A stretch of DNA of 56,723 bases, from contig JAFXUC010000074.1 in NCBI GenBank assembly GCA_017535325.1, positions 1 to 56,723 on the forward strand, in the 5' to 3' direction. The position numbers and the translations under genes are program-made. Positions 47,351 to 56,459 of this stretch are shown here, in pieces. The stretch comes from Bacteroidales bacterium. Its GTDB lineage: Bacteria > Bacteroidota > Bacteroidia > Bacteroidales > UBA3824. The notes beneath the pieces were generated by a model. It made no database searches, was not told where the DNA came from, and saw only the letters and a program-made list of their open reading frames with translations. The first letter of the stretch is position 1. Each line of letters opens with the position of its first letter.

Positions 47351-49341
47351 TTTTCTTTTACCCTGCTGATACTGATGATGTTGTCGCCGGTGTTGAGCGA
47401 ATGTACGCAGTCCATGCCGTCGGTTACGGTGGCAATCACGGGAGACGTGCCGTCAAAAACGGATTTCGAGGTCAGCATAATAAACCACTGAGTGGCGTTT
47501 GAGGTGTTGAGCGCGGTTGTAAAAAGTGCCGTTGTGCCTTCCTCAAAAACCGTGTTAGTGAGTTCTGACGGAATCATAAACGACTGCGTTTCGTCAAAAC
47601 CCGAAATAGAGCCTTTGTTTTCGAGATAGGACGTGGAAATATTCGTAAAACTCGAATTGTCAAAATATTTCTGGTCAACGAGTTTTAAGAAATTTGAAAC
47701 TGCTATCGGCGAAGTGTTGACGTCAGTTTTGAGAGTGATGTCGCCTTTTTTGGTGGAAATCACAATTTTTTCGCCCGGTTTTATTCTGCAAATATAGTCC
47801 CAGTCAAGAACGCCTGTAATAGGGCTGCTGACCGGTTTGATGATTTGTCCCGTAACTTTCTTAATCGCGTCTATCAAAACGATATACGTGTCGGCATCCT
47901 GCGGCAGAATGCAGTTGCTGAGAGCCTGATTCAAAAAGTAAGTGTTGATGTAACTGCCGGCAATCTCCTCGTGAGAGGCTATTGCCTCAGCCGCGAGTGC
48001 CACCATTTGCGAATTGCCGTTCTGAACCGCTTTTTTGAATATCATCGCAAAATCCTCAATTACGTTTTCGCCCGTCATAAGTTTCTGAAACTTGGCATAT
48101 TTCTCAAATTCGGGATTTTCGTACATCTTGATAATAGTTTTCAAACCTTCAATCATAAGCAACTGGTTGTCAGAATAAAAAGTCTGGTTTTCAACAAAAC
48201 CGTAACTCGAAATGTCCGTTTCAAGGCTTCTTAAAAGCGCGGCTTTTTCGTAAATGCTCTGTGAGGCTTCAAAACCCGACTGAATGCTTTTTGCGATGTT
48301 TTTCTTGAACGACGAATATTTCAAAGCCGTCGCCAAAAGACAGGCGCGGGTCTGCCAGCCTGCAACGTCCCGCGAAAGTTCGAGGTAAAGGCTGCTGTCG
48401 GCTTTGATGCCCTTGTTTAAGAGATAGCAGGCCGCATACGACGAAATTTTTTCGTCAAAAGAATTTAACTGTCTTAAAATCAATTCTTTGCAGTCTGCGT
48501 AAGGATAATTTTCGAGGGCTTTTATCGCGCTGAGAGTTACCCTGTAATCAGTTTTTTCGTCTTCGATTATGTTTTTAAGAAAGTTAAACGCCCTTTCGTT
48601 GTGGCATTTGCCCAAAGCGTTTGCGATGTTTTCTTTTGTCGGGACATATTCCACCGATTTGTAAACTTTGATAAACTCGTCGGTGTAGAGCGAAAAGTCA
48701 GTGTTGCAAACCGCAAAATATTCCGAAGAGACTTCTCTGATTTTTTCGTGCAACGAACTGTCGCAGAGTATGTTGATGGCTTTTTGCGTGCCGTTGACAG
48801 AGAAAATGCCGCGTTTTGCCAAAAAGCAGAAACCTTTGATTTCGCCCAAAACCAAATCGTTGTCGCTGTGGAGAATGCGGACTCTTTCGATGGCTTCCAG
48901 GGATTTTTCGCCGCCGCATTTGCCCAGGGCTTCAAGAATCGCCGCCTGAACCGACGGCTCGTTGTCTTTTTTCAAATATTCCAAAAGGTATTTTTCGCCG
49001 GCTTTGTGTCCAATCTGACCGACAGCGAACACAGCGGCTTCCCTTACCTCTTCGTCTTCGTCGGTAAGAAGAGAGGCGGCGGCAACCGTTGACATGCTGT
49101 CGCGCATGGAGCCGACTGCCAAAACAGCAGCCTTGCGGTATTGCGGCAGATTGTCAGAGAAATATTTTATCAGTTCGGCTGAATTTTCTTCGCATCTGAG
49201 TTCGTAAATATTTCTAAGCGTCAAGTCATTATATATGTTTCCCTCAGCGGGACCGTCGCTCTCAGGCTCTGTGGTTCCGCCGTTGCAGGAGTATAAAACC
49301 GTCATTGCGGCTAAAAGACATATCGAAAATATCTTAATCAT
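47347..49341 (-). CDS. Lipoprotein with HEAT repeats and degenerate cyclophilin domain
   Basis: 664 aa. Lipobox in AAMTVLYSCNGG (Cys about 19). HEAT-type helical repeats cover about 45-500 (AAVLAVGSMRDSMSTVAAAS; REAAVFAVGQIGHKAGEKYL). The C-terminus (about 515-660) looks like a cyclophilin-type PPIase: ISTKKGDITLKTDVNTSPIA, NFLKLVDQKYFDN and TQWFIML. The usual FHRVI motif with the catalytic Arg reads SFTNIS here, so catalysis is doubtful. HEAT plus cyclophilin lipoproteins are known in Bacteroidota; the role may be as an envelope scaffold. Divergent from the histidine kinase gene. Confidence 0.82.
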   Translation of the reverse strand: MIKIFSICLLAAMTVLYSCNGGTTEPESDGPAEGNIYNDLTLRNIYELRCEENSAELIKYFSDNLPQYRKAAVLAVGSMRDSMSTVAAASLLTDEDEEVREAAVFAVGQIGHKAGEKYLLEYLKKDNEPSVQAAILEALGKCGGEKSLEAIERVRILHSDNDLVLGEIKGFCFLAKRGIFSVNGTQKAINILCDSSLHEKIREVSSEYFAVCNTDFSLYTDEFIKVYKSVEYVPTKENIANALGKCHNERAFNFLKNIIEDEKTDYRVTLSAIKALENYPYADCKELILRQLNSFDEKISSYAACYLLNKGIKADSSLYLELSRDVAGWQTRACLLATALKYSSFKKNIAKSIQSGFEASQSIYEKAALLRSLETDISSYGFVENQTFYSDNQLLMIEGLKTIIKMYENPEFEKYAKFQKLMTGENVIEDFAMIFKKAVQNGNSQMVALAAEAIASHEEIAGSYINTYFLNQALSNCILPQDADTYIVLIDAIKKVTGQIIKPVSSPITGVLDWDYICRIKPGEKIVISTKKGDITLKTDVNTSPIAVSNFLKLVDQKYFDNSSFTNISTSYLENKGSISGFDETQSFMIPSELTNTVFEEGTTALFTTALNTSNATQWFIMLTSKSVFDGTSPVIATVTDGMDCVHSLNTGDNIISISRVKEN

Positions 49342-49419
49342 TTCATATTATAAATAAGTGTCCTTTTTCCCAAATAGCAATAAGCGTTCCAAAAGAAATA
49401 AAAAAATCTATATAATAAA

Positions 49420-49451
49420 TTTGTTTTTCTGAATAATAGTTTTTATTTTTG
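49420..49451 (+). promoter_or_regulatory. Histidine kinase promoter
   Basis: TTTG at 49420-49423, 20 bases, TATTTTTG at 49444-49451; the gene starts at 49485. The 143-base divergent gap must also hold the promoter of the minus-strand HEAT gene, but no clear element is seen on that strand. Confidence 0.65.
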
Positions 49452-49484
49452 GGATTGTTTTTAACTCAAAAAAACACTTAACAA

Positions 49485-51449
49485 ATGCAGAATCAGGATA
49501 TTGTTTTGTCTCAGACGTCTTCGCAGGAAGTTATAAAAGAAGGCGGTTTGGTGGATTATCTTCTTAATACACACGACGATTGTGTATTTTTGGTGGACGG
49601 AAACACTTATAGGGTTATCCGTGCAAATGACGCTGCATGTGCTTTTTTGAAAACAGACCGCTCAGTGATAGTTGGTAAAAGTATTTTTGATATATTGCCG
49701 TTTACACTTTACGAAAATACTATTAATAATATAATAAAGTGTAAAAATGACAATACAAATATAGATATTAACGTCAAAGAAGGAGAGGATTTGTTCAGTT
49801 TGAAAGTTTCTCCTTTTTTGGATGATTTGTTTTTTTCAGTAAAAAAACTTACGCAAAAGACCGACAGTATCGAAGAAAAAAATTTCAAACTTCTTTTTGA
49901 AAACATGTCGTCGGGTTTTGTGTACTTGAAAGTCAACTTTGATGACAACGGCGAGGTGGTCGGCAACGAAATTGTTGACGTCAACTCCATGTTTGAGATG
50001 TTTTTCAGCGTGGAAAGAGACGAAATTCTCGGCAAACGCTTTGAAGATGTCTTGCCCGATATAGATTCGAGAGCCTTTCATGCGGTTAACCTGACAGCAA
50101 AAACGGGGCGTTCGAGAAGTTGCAATTTTGATTACAGTCCTGCAAAAAAATATTTCCAACTCAGCACATATTCTCCGCGTCAGGGGTATACGGCTGTGAT
50201 TTTCAATGATTTGAAAGCCGAGTTGGAAATCCGCAACGATTTGAAAGTCAAGAGTAAAATCTCAAAGGCTTTTGCCATGGGACATTCAACCGACGTTTAC
50301 AAAGTGGTTCTTGACCTCGTGCTTGAAACCACTCAGAGCAAATACGGTTATATCGGTTATTTTTCGCGAAAGGGCGACATAGTATGTTTTGCGCGGTTTG
50401 ACAATACGATGCCTGTAATTGTTGACGATGATGGTTATGAGAGAATAAAATTGAAGAAAGATTTGGTGTCTTTTAAATGTATGGCTTCTGGCAAACAGAC
50501 TGTCGGATACAATACAGGGGGACACAGATCCAGCTTGGTAACGCCCGTAACTGACAGGGACGGAAATATTATCGGTATGATAGGTGTTAGCGATGCGCCT
50601 AATGGGTATGATTTCAGGTCAAAAAGTGCTGTTCAAGAACTTGCCGACTATATTGCGCCGCTTATGATTTCGGAGGTTAAAGACCGCAACTACAAGCGCG
50701 ACCTTATTGAGGCAAAAGAAAAAGCCGAGGCGGGCGAAAAACTCAAATCCAACTTTTTGAAAAACATTTCGCACGAAATCCGCACCCCCGCCAACATCAT
50801 TATGGGCAACTGCGAACTCCTGCAAAAAAGGGTGGATTATCTTCATGAGGAGCACAAGCCGTTTTTTAACGAGATTTACAACCATACGTTGAAGTTGGTT
50901 TATATTGTTGACGCCATCAAAAATCTGGCAAAAATCGAAAACAACCAGGTTACAATTTTTAAGACGCGAACCAATCTTAACAGTCTTCTTGACGGTGTTA
51001 AGCACAAATGGGATTTCGAGGCTGAAAACAAGGGACTGTATATCAACGTTGAAAAGGCCCTTGAAGGCGACGATGCTGTCGTAAAAATTGACGCTCAGAA
51101 AGTTAAGAGTATCATAGAGGCGTTGGTAACAAACGGTATCAAGTTTACGCACACCGGCGGAATCACCATAAAATACGTTCTTGAAAACGGCGATTTGATT
51201 TTTTCCGTTACTGACACCGGCGAGGGTATTCAGGAGGAAAGACAGAAAAGCATTTTTGAGCCGTTTGAGCAGAACAACAAGGACAAGGATTTTATGCGCA
51301 GAACCTCCGGCGGCGTGGGTCTCGGTCTTACAATCAGCAAGGGCTTTGCCGATGTAATGGGCGGCGAAATGTGGCTTGATTCCGCTCCGCAAAAAGGCTC
51401 AACCTTTTATCTTAAAATAGAATACGAAAAATTTGTAAATCCGGCTTAA
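49485..51449 (+). CDS. PAS-PAS-GAF sensor histidine kinase
   Basis: 654 aa, no membrane segment, so cytoplasmic. PAS 1 about 20-115 (DYLLNTHDDCVFLVDGNTYR), PAS 2 about 125-245 (FENMSSGFVYLKVNFDDNG), GAF about 255-400 (GYIGYFSRKGDIVCFARF), HisKA with H430 (NISHEIRTPANIIMGN), HATPase with N-box (ALVTNGIKFTHTGG), G1 DTGEGI and G2 GGVGLGL. All kinase boxes intact. No receiver domain or adjacent response regulator. The GAF has no obvious chromophore Cys. Its stop overlaps that of the convergent SpoIIE gene. Confidence 0.92.
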   Translation: MQNQDIVLSQTSSQEVIKEGGLVDYLLNTHDDCVFLVDGNTYRVIRANDAACAFLKTDRSVIVGKSIFDILPFTLYENTINNIIKCKNDNTNIDINVKEGEDLFSLKVSPFLDDLFFSVKKLTQKTDSIEEKNFKLLFENMSSGFVYLKVNFDDNGEVVGNEIVDVNSMFEMFFSVERDEILGKRFEDVLPDIDSRAFHAVNLTAKTGRSRSCNFDYSPAKKYFQLSTYSPRQGYTAVIFNDLKAELEIRNDLKVKSKISKAFAMGHSTDVYKVVLDLVLETTQSKYGYIGYFSRKGDIVCFARFDNTMPVIVDDDGYERIKLKKDLVSFKCMASGKQTVGYNTGGHRSSLVTPVTDRDGNIIGMIGVSDAPNGYDFRSKSAVQELADYIAPLMISEVKDRNYKRDLIEAKEKAEAGEKLKSNFLKNISHEIRTPANIIMGNCELLQKRVDYLHEEHKPFFNEIYNHTLKLVYIVDAIKNLAKIENNQVTIFKTRTNLNSLLDGVKHKWDFEAENKGLYINVEKALEGDDAVVKIDAQKVKSIIEALVTNGIKFTHTGGITIKYVLENGDLIFSVTDTGEGIQEERQKSIFEPFEQNNKDKDFMRRTSGGVGLGLTISKGFADVMGGEMWLDSAPQKGSTFYLKIEYEKFVNPA

Positions 51450-53149
51450 TTGTTATTGTCAGAATCCAAGTCGGAGAGTTTTACGCCCATCACAAGAAAA
51501 TCGTCAATCTGCTGACGGTCGCCTTTCCATTCGTCCATAGTTTTGGAGAGAATTTTCTTTTGTTCTTCCATAGGCAGTTCCCTGTTGGCGAGAATCATTT
51601 CCTTGAAACGCGCCGTGTTGAACTTTTCGTCGTTTTCACCGCCGTACTGGTCGAGATAACCGTCCGAAAACATATAAATCGACGTATTGTCGTCGTACAT
51701 AAAGTCGTAGCATGTAAACTCAACTTTCATATCTGGGCGCAAGGGTTTGCCGCCGATAGAATAATAATTGGCTTTTAAGATTTTCAGTTTGTCGCCTTGG
51801 ACAACGTAAAGATTGTTTTTCGCGCCCGCAAACTGAAACCTGTGAAGTTTTGCGTCAACGGTGCAAAGGCTCATGTCCATACCGTCTTCCGAAGAAGAAT
51901 CTTCCTCCTGATTAAGGGCAAGCGTGATGCCGTCGTGAAGCATCGAAAGAATCTGGTCGGGTTTGAAAACGTGTTTTATGTTGACGATTTCATGGAGCAG
52001 AGTGTTGCCTATCATCGACAAAAACGCGCCCGGCACACCGTGTCCTGTACAGTCGATTGCAGTTATCACATATTTGTTGCCGTATTTTGAAAACCAGTAG
52101 AAGTCGCCGCTGACAATGTCTTTGGGTTGATAATAAATAAACATCTGCGGCAGCCAGCGTTTTATTTTTTGTTCGGGGACAAGTATTGAGTCTTGAATTT
52201 TTCGTGCGTAGTTTATCGAATCGGTAATCTGTTCGTTTTTGATTTGAATCAGGTTTTTTTGCGTTTCTATTTCGTCTTTTTGGGTTTCCAAACGCGAATT
52301 GATTTTCTTGATTTTTCTAAACATCGTAAAAACTACCGTGAGCAGAATCAAAAAAATCACACCGATTACAACAAACGTCCAAATCAGATTTCTCTGTCTG
52401 TCAATCATTTCGCGGTTGTTGTCGATTTCTGCCTGACGGCGTTTCAAATCTTCGTCCTGAACTTGGTTCTGGCGGTCGAGACTGTCTTTTGTCTGGTTCA
52501 GAAGTTCTATTTCCTGCGCTTTTTCCAACGAGACTTTTTCCAAAGAGTCGTTGAAGACGGTCATCTCGTTAAGTGCCGAATCCATTTGGTCAATCTGAGC
52601 GTCTTTGTCTTTCAACTGGCTTTCTTTCAGAGCGTTGACATAGAGTTTGTAATATTCCAACGCTTTATAGTCTTTGGTCTGATTGTAAATTTCGTAAATC
52701 TCGTAATAGATTTTTTGAAGCAGTTCCTTGTTTTTTGCGGCTTTGGCTTTTTTTTGTGCCGAGGCAAAATGCGCCAGTGCTTTTTGGTTTTGTTTTATGT
52801 CTTTATAAGCCGAGCCTAACGAGTAATACAGTTCGTCGGTTACTTTTTTTGTACCGTTTTTTTTGATAATTTTTTCTGCCTCGGAAAGATATTTTGTCGC
52901 TTTGTTCTTGTTGTACGGCGCATAAAGTCCGCTAAGGTTGCAAAGAATTGAAATACGGTTTACACCGGAAGTATTTTTTAGTTCATTTTCAAGTCCGGCT
53001 ATGACTTTTTTCTTTGCCTGAGGTTGGGCAAAGACGTTTAAGCAATTTGCTAACAAACATAATAACAATATGATACAGACTTTTAACCTCATTCTCGGGC
53101 TATGGAAAATTTTTCGGGTAAAGTTAATTATTTTTTTGGGATTTTTCAT
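51446..53149 (-). CDS. TPR sensor with SpoIIE-type PP2C phosphatase
   Basis: 567 aa. Start at 53149 or the ATG at 53092 (MRLKVCIILLLCLL), which gives a cleaner signal peptide. TPR-like helices about 50-180 outside, coiled coil about 185-250, membrane helix about 255-278, second coiled coil, then PP2C-SpoIIE about 335-555. Metal-binding Asp-rich blocks are present: KDIVSGDFYW (D344, D349), DCTGHGVPGAF (D366), FSDGYLDQ and DDFLVMGV. It should dephosphorylate Ser/Thr phosphoproteins such as SpoIIAA- or SiaC-like substrates. It is the only SpoIIE-type phosphatase in the window, so it may act on the SiaC-like protein at 20653; this is inferred. Confidence 0.9.
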   Translation of the reverse strand: MKNPKKIINFTRKIFHSPRMRLKVCIILLLCLLANCLNVFAQPQAKKKVIAGLENELKNTSGVNRISILCNLSGLYAPYNKNKATKYLSEAEKIIKKNGTKKVTDELYYSLGSAYKDIKQNQKALAHFASAQKKAKAAKNKELLQKIYYEIYEIYNQTKDYKALEYYKLYVNALKESQLKDKDAQIDQMDSALNEMTVFNDSLEKVSLEKAQEIELLNQTKDSLDRQNQVQDEDLKRRQAEIDNNREMIDRQRNLIWTFVVIGVIFLILLTVVFTMFRKIKKINSRLETQKDEIETQKNLIQIKNEQITDSINYARKIQDSILVPEQKIKRWLPQMFIYYQPKDIVSGDFYWFSKYGNKYVITAIDCTGHGVPGAFLSMIGNTLLHEIVNIKHVFKPDQILSMLHDGITLALNQEEDSSSEDGMDMSLCTVDAKLHRFQFAGAKNNLYVVQGDKLKILKANYYSIGGKPLRPDMKVEFTCYDFMYDDNTSIYMFSDGYLDQYGGENDEKFNTARFKEMILANRELPMEEQKKILSKTMDEWKGDRQQIDDFLVMGVKLSDLDSDNNN

Positions 53150-53156
53150 TAATTTT

Positions 53157-53190
53157 TTTGTGAATTTAATGAAAAAATATTATAAATTTG
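53157..53190 (+). promoter_or_regulatory. HAD hydrolase promoter
   Basis: TTTG at 53157-53160, 22 bases, TAAATTTG at 53183-53190; the ATG is at 53211. Lies in the 61-base gap shared with the divergent SpoIIE gene. Confidence 0.7.
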
Positions 53191-53210
53191 CATAATTAAA
53201 TATTATCGTT

Positions 53211-53900
53211 ATGCCGGCACAAAAAGGGATTATATTTGATTTTAACGGGACTTTGCTGTGGGACACTCCGTATCACAACAAGGCGTGGAATATTTTTTTG
53301 AAAAAATATTCTATCAGTCTCTCTGACAGGGAGATACACGAAAATATGCACGGCAAGACCAATGCCGAGATTTTTAAGTATCTTTTCAAAAGGGACTTTT
53401 CGGGGGACGAGTTGAAGAATTTGGCATCCGAGAAGGAAGGCATTTACCGCAATCTTGTTTTGACGGATAATTTTCAGTTGCAGGACGGTGTAACGGATTT
53501 GTTTGATTATTGTTTGGAGTGTGCGATTCCGATTGCGATAGCAACGAGCAGCGACGAGGAAAACGCGGATTTTTATTACCGCCGTTACAATTTGAAAAAA
53601 TGGTTTATAAAAAAGCGTTTTGTGTACAACGACTACACTTTTAAGGGCAAACCTGAGCCTGACATTTTTTTCCGTGCTGCTGAAAGGCTGCTTTTGGAGC
53701 CGGAAGATATAATCGTTTTTGAGGATTCGCCCTCAGGAATACGCGCCGCCGAAAAATTCGGAGCGGGAAAAATCATCATCGTAAATTCCGCCGGAGAAGA
53801 TTATTCAATGTATACTCATCAGGTGATTTCAGATTTTGAGACGGCTAAACGGCTTATAAAAATTGACATTGAAGATTCCAGAATTGTGGAATGGGAATAA
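53211..53900 (+). CDS. HAD hydrolase, beta-phosphoglucomutase-like, DxN variant
   Basis: 229 aa cytoplasmic HAD protein with a helical cap. Motif 1 reads FDFNGTLLWDT: nucleophile D10 is present but the usual second Asp is N12. Motif 2 is ATSSDEE (T/S), motif 3 is the Lys in KGKPEPDIF, motif 4 is VFEDSPSGIRAA. The cap and motif 4 match the phosphatase/phosphomutase subfamily of sugar phosphates. The general acid/base Asp is replaced, so activity may be limited to stable phosphoryl transfer or lost; a DxN subgroup is known in HAD families. Confidence 0.85.
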   Translation: MPAQKGIIFDFNGTLLWDTPYHNKAWNIFLKKYSISLSDREIHENMHGKTNAEIFKYLFKRDFSGDELKNLASEKEGIYRNLVLTDNFQLQDGVTDLFDYCLECAIPIAIATSSDEENADFYYRRYNLKKWFIKKRFVYNDYTFKGKPEPDIFFRAAERLLLEPEDIIVFEDSPSGIRAAEKFGAGKIIIVNSAGEDYSMYTHQVISDFETAKRLIKIDIEDSRIVEWE

Positions 53901-53901
53901 T

Positions 53902-53942
53902 AAAAACGGAACGCGGGGCTTTTATGCCCGCACTCCGTTTTT
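53902..53942. terminator. Bidirectional terminator
   Basis: AAAAACGGA (53902-53910) pairs with TCCGTTTTT (53934-53942), and GCGGGGC pairs with GCCCGC inside. A-run and T-run on both flanks let it serve the HAD gene and the convergent minus-strand gene, whose stop codon it overlaps. Confidence 0.92.
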
Positions 53943-54585
53943 ATTTTGTTTTGCCGAAAATTCCGCCGATTGAAAACATAATTTTGTTAAGACCGTTTTT
54001 GTCCAAAACTTCGTCGCCGTAGTCGTTGTAAAGTTTTGCATCGGAGGTAATCGTGAGATTCATTCCAACTAACATACCGAAAAAACGGCAGAAATTTATT
54101 TCCATCATAATGCCCGGCGTTACTGCGAAAACTGTTTTTGAGTCGATTTCTTTGCTGTTTGAGCCGCTGCTGCTGATACCGTCTAAGGAGACAAATCCGT
54201 AACCGATTTTTACGGGAATATTTATGCTGACTTTTCTGTCGGACAACAATTTCGGACTTACAAATCCGCCGAAACCGCCGTAAAAATAGTACAAATCATC
54301 ATAATATCTACTCGAATAATCGGAAATACCTAACAGACCGTTGAAATAACCTCCGACCCGTAATTTGTTGTAAAAGTTTGCGCCCACAACTCCTGTGCAA
54401 CCGAGAGCGGCGTTTTCTCCAATAAAACCAAAGTCGTAAGTAATTCCACCACAGAAGTTTACGCCTAAATTTGAGGCGGGTTTTATCATGTCGCTTTCAA
54501 AGCCTGAAAAATCCGGCATATCATCTTGACCAGCCGCGTTTAGAGAAATAAACGCGGCGGTAAGAAGTGCAAATATTTTTTTCAT
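53941..54585 (-). CDS. Small outer-membrane beta-barrel-like protein
   Basis: 214 aa. Not recognised beyond fold type. Signal peptide to about residue 19 (AFISLNAAGQDD). The mature chain shows alternating hydrophobic strands (LGVNFCGGITYDFGFIG; VSINIPVKIGYGFVSL; KIMFSIGGIFGKTK), typical of small outer-membrane barrels, ending in an aromatic/charged C-terminus. A 17-base gap separates it from glyA upstream, so it may be read through from the glyA promoter. Confidence 0.75.
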   Translation of the reverse strand: MKKIFALLTAAFISLNAAGQDDMPDFSGFESDMIKPASNLGVNFCGGITYDFGFIGENAALGCTGVVGANFYNKLRVGGYFNGLLGISDYSSRYYDDLYYFYGGFGGFVSPKLLSDRKVSINIPVKIGYGFVSLDGISSSGSNSKEIDSKTVFAVTPGIMMEINFCRFFGMLVGMNLTITSDAKLYNDYGDEVLDKNGLNKIMFSIGGIFGKTK

Positions 54586-54602
54586 TTTTTGCCGTTGAAA
54601 TG

Positions 54603-55874
54603 CTATTTGTCGAGCGGAAATTTGCTCATCATTTCGTTAACCTCGCCTTTAACTTTTGCGATAACGTCATCATTATTAATGTTTTTGATAACGGTATCAA
54701 TAAAATCAACGATTCTAACGATTTCTGTTTCTTTGATTCCGCGGGTTGTGATTGCGGGAGTACCGAGTCTGATACCAGAAGTCTGGAATGCTGAGCGGCT
54801 GTCAAAAGGAACCATGTTTTTGTTAGCGGTGATGTCGGCTTTTTCCAAAGCGATTTGAACCTCTTTTCCTGTAATATCGGGGAAATTCTGACGCAAATCA
54901 ACTAACATCGAATGGTTGTCCGTTCCGCCTGAGAGAATTTTATAACCTTTGTTGATAAGTTCCTCAGCCATAAGAGCGGCATTTTTCTTAACTTGTGTTT
55001 GATAAGCCTTGAACTCAGGAGTTAAAGCCTCACCGAAAGCCACTGCTTTTGCTGCGATAACGTGCTCCAAAGGTCCGCCTTGAATGCCCGGAAATACAGC
55101 AGAGTCAAGAAGTTGTGACATTGTTTTGGTAACGCCTTTGGGAGTTTTCAGGCCCCAAGGATTTTCAAAATCTTTGCCTAACAAAATAATACCGCCGCGA
55201 GGACCTCTTAACGTTTTGTGAGTTGTTGAAGTTACGATGTGAGCATATTTCAACGGGTTTTTCAAAAGACCTGCTGCGATAAGACCAGCGGGGTGAGCCA
55301 TATCAATCATCATTAATGCACCGATTTTGTCGCAAATAGCGCGCATACGCTCGTAGTCCCAATCTCTTGAATAAGCCGAAGCACCACCGATGATGAGTTT
55401 CGGTTTTTTCTCCAACGCAACTTTTTCCATTTGGTCGTAGTCGATAAGACCGGTTTTTTCGTTGACGTTGTAAGAAATATGATTGTAGAGTTTTCCTGAC
55501 GAATTGACAGGTGAGCCGTGAGAGAGGTGTCCGCCGTGGTCAAGGTCAAGACCCATAAAAGTATCGCCCGGATTCAAGACTACTGACAAAACTGCCATGT
55601 TTGCTTGTGCGCCTGAGTGCGGTTGAACGTTAACCCATTCTGCGTCGTAAAGTTTTTTAAGTCTTTCGATAGCGATGTTTTCAACTTGGTCTACGACATG
55701 GCAACCGCCGTAAAAACGTTTGCCGGGCAAACCTTCGGCATACTTGTTGGTTAAAACAGAACCCATTGCACGCATAACTTGTGCGCTTACAAAATTTTCA
55801 GAAGCAATAAGTTCAATGCCGTTTTTCTGACGGCTGTACTCCTTTTCGATAAGGTCAAAGATTTCGTTATCCAT
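54603..55874 (-). CDS. glyA: Serine hydroxymethyltransferase
   Basis: 423 aa PLP enzyme that interconverts serine and glycine with tetrahydrofolate, the main source of one-carbon units. PLP lysine K220 is in [15 protein letters not shown]; other blocks are [26 protein letters not shown] and [12 protein letters not shown]. Full length for the family. A promoter lies just upstream on the minus strand. Confidence 0.97.
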   Translation of the reverse strand: MDNEIFDLIEKEYSRQKNGIELIASENFVSAQVMRAMGSVLTNKYAEGLPGKRFYGGCHVVDQVENIAIERLKKLYDAEWVNVQPHSGAQANMAVLSVVLNPGDTFMGLDLDHGGHLSHGSPVNSSGKLYNHISYNVNEKTGLIDYDQMEKVALEKKPKLIIGGASAYSRDWDYERMRAICDKIGALMMIDMAHPAGLIAAGLLKNPLKYAHIVTSTTHKTLRGPRGGIILLGKDFENPWGLKTPKGVTKTMSQLLDSAVFPGIQGGPLEHVIAAKAVAFGEALTPEFKAYQTQVKKNAALMAEELINKGYKILSGGTDNHSMLVDLRQNFPDITGKEVQIALEKADITANKNMVPFDSRSAFQTSGIRLGTPAITTRGIKETEIVRIVDFIDTVIKNINNDDVIAKVKGEVNEMMSKFPLDK

Positions 55875-55905
55875 TATATGATAATTTGAATTTATTATGT
55901 GCGCG

Positions 55906-55913
55906 CAAATTTA
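55906..55913 (-). promoter_or_regulatory. glyA -7 element
   Basis: On the minus strand TAAATTTG, followed by CGCGC, sits 32 bases before the glyA ATG. No clear TTTG -33 box is seen, so only the -7 half is supported. The rest of the gap to 56023 is AT-rich with nothing recognised. Confidence 0.55.
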
Positions 55914-56023
55914 CATATTTAGAATGTAATTTTCTAATTTTTTTTATAATTTAATTTTCTTTTAATATTGGAGGGAAAATGGTGTAGCACTTATCATGTA
56001 TTAGATGTTAAATCTTGTCTCCT

Positions 56024-56356
56024 TTATGTTCTCTCATAAATCAATTTTTTATCGTGATTAACACTTTCGATTGCGTATGGACGGAGAGTACCGTTTTCAA
56101 CAAGGTCAACGTTGCGGTCAAGAATGTCTTCAAGATTGTTTTTAATACCGGCAATTTTCATAAGCCCTATGGTTTGTTTTCTGTCGTATTCCACAAGAAT
56201 ATCTATGTCGCTCAATGGAGTGTCTTCTCCACGGGCAAACGAACCGAAAATCCATGCCTTTAAAACAGGTTGTGTTTTAAGGTATTCGGCTATCGCATTT
56301 GACATTGCCGTCAAAGTTTGATTTTTTAATTTTTGTCTGATTTCTGTAACTTCCAT
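56024..56356 (-). CDS. MNT-type nucleotidyltransferase (orphan MntA-like antitoxin)
   Basis: 110 aa from the ATG at 56356; a TTG at 56377 would place the start inside the -7 element. Minimal nucleotidyltransferase with GSFARGEDTPLSDIDILVEY: the GSxARG and DxD motifs are intact. In MntA/HepT modules this protein AMPylates the HEPN toxin HepT. No HepT gene lies downstream (to glyA) or upstream in the window, so it is an orphan or a remnant. Its promoter has TAAATTTG at 56375-56382 on the minus strand. Confidence 0.87.
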   Translation of the reverse strand: MEVTEIRQKLKNQTLTAMSNAIAEYLKTQPVLKAWIFGSFARGEDTPLSDIDILVEYDRKQTIGLMKIAGIKNNLEDILDRNVDLVENGTLRPYAIESVNHDKKLIYERT

Positions 56357-56374
56357 AATCAAAAACAATTTTTG

Positions 56375-56382
56375 CAAATTTA
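56375..56382 (-). promoter_or_regulatory. -7 element of the nucleotidyltransferase gene
   Basis: TAAATTTG on the minus strand, 18 bases before the ATG at 56356. No clear -33 box. It supports the ATG over the TTG start. Confidence 0.55.
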
Positions 56383-56459
56383 AGAAAAATTTTTGAAATC
56401 ACCTTTATTATATGCGTAATTTTTTCTCATTTTTTCTCTGATTTTTAAATTTCTTTCTC

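Noticed and set aside
52193..52819. 208-codon plus-strand frame inside the SpoIIE phosphatase gene
   Set aside because: Phe/Val-rich artefact of the reverse complement of a Lys/Glu coiled coil.
55914..56023. HepT-type toxin gene next to the nucleotidyltransferase
   Set aside because: The stretch is AT-rich and has no frame of the needed length on either strand.
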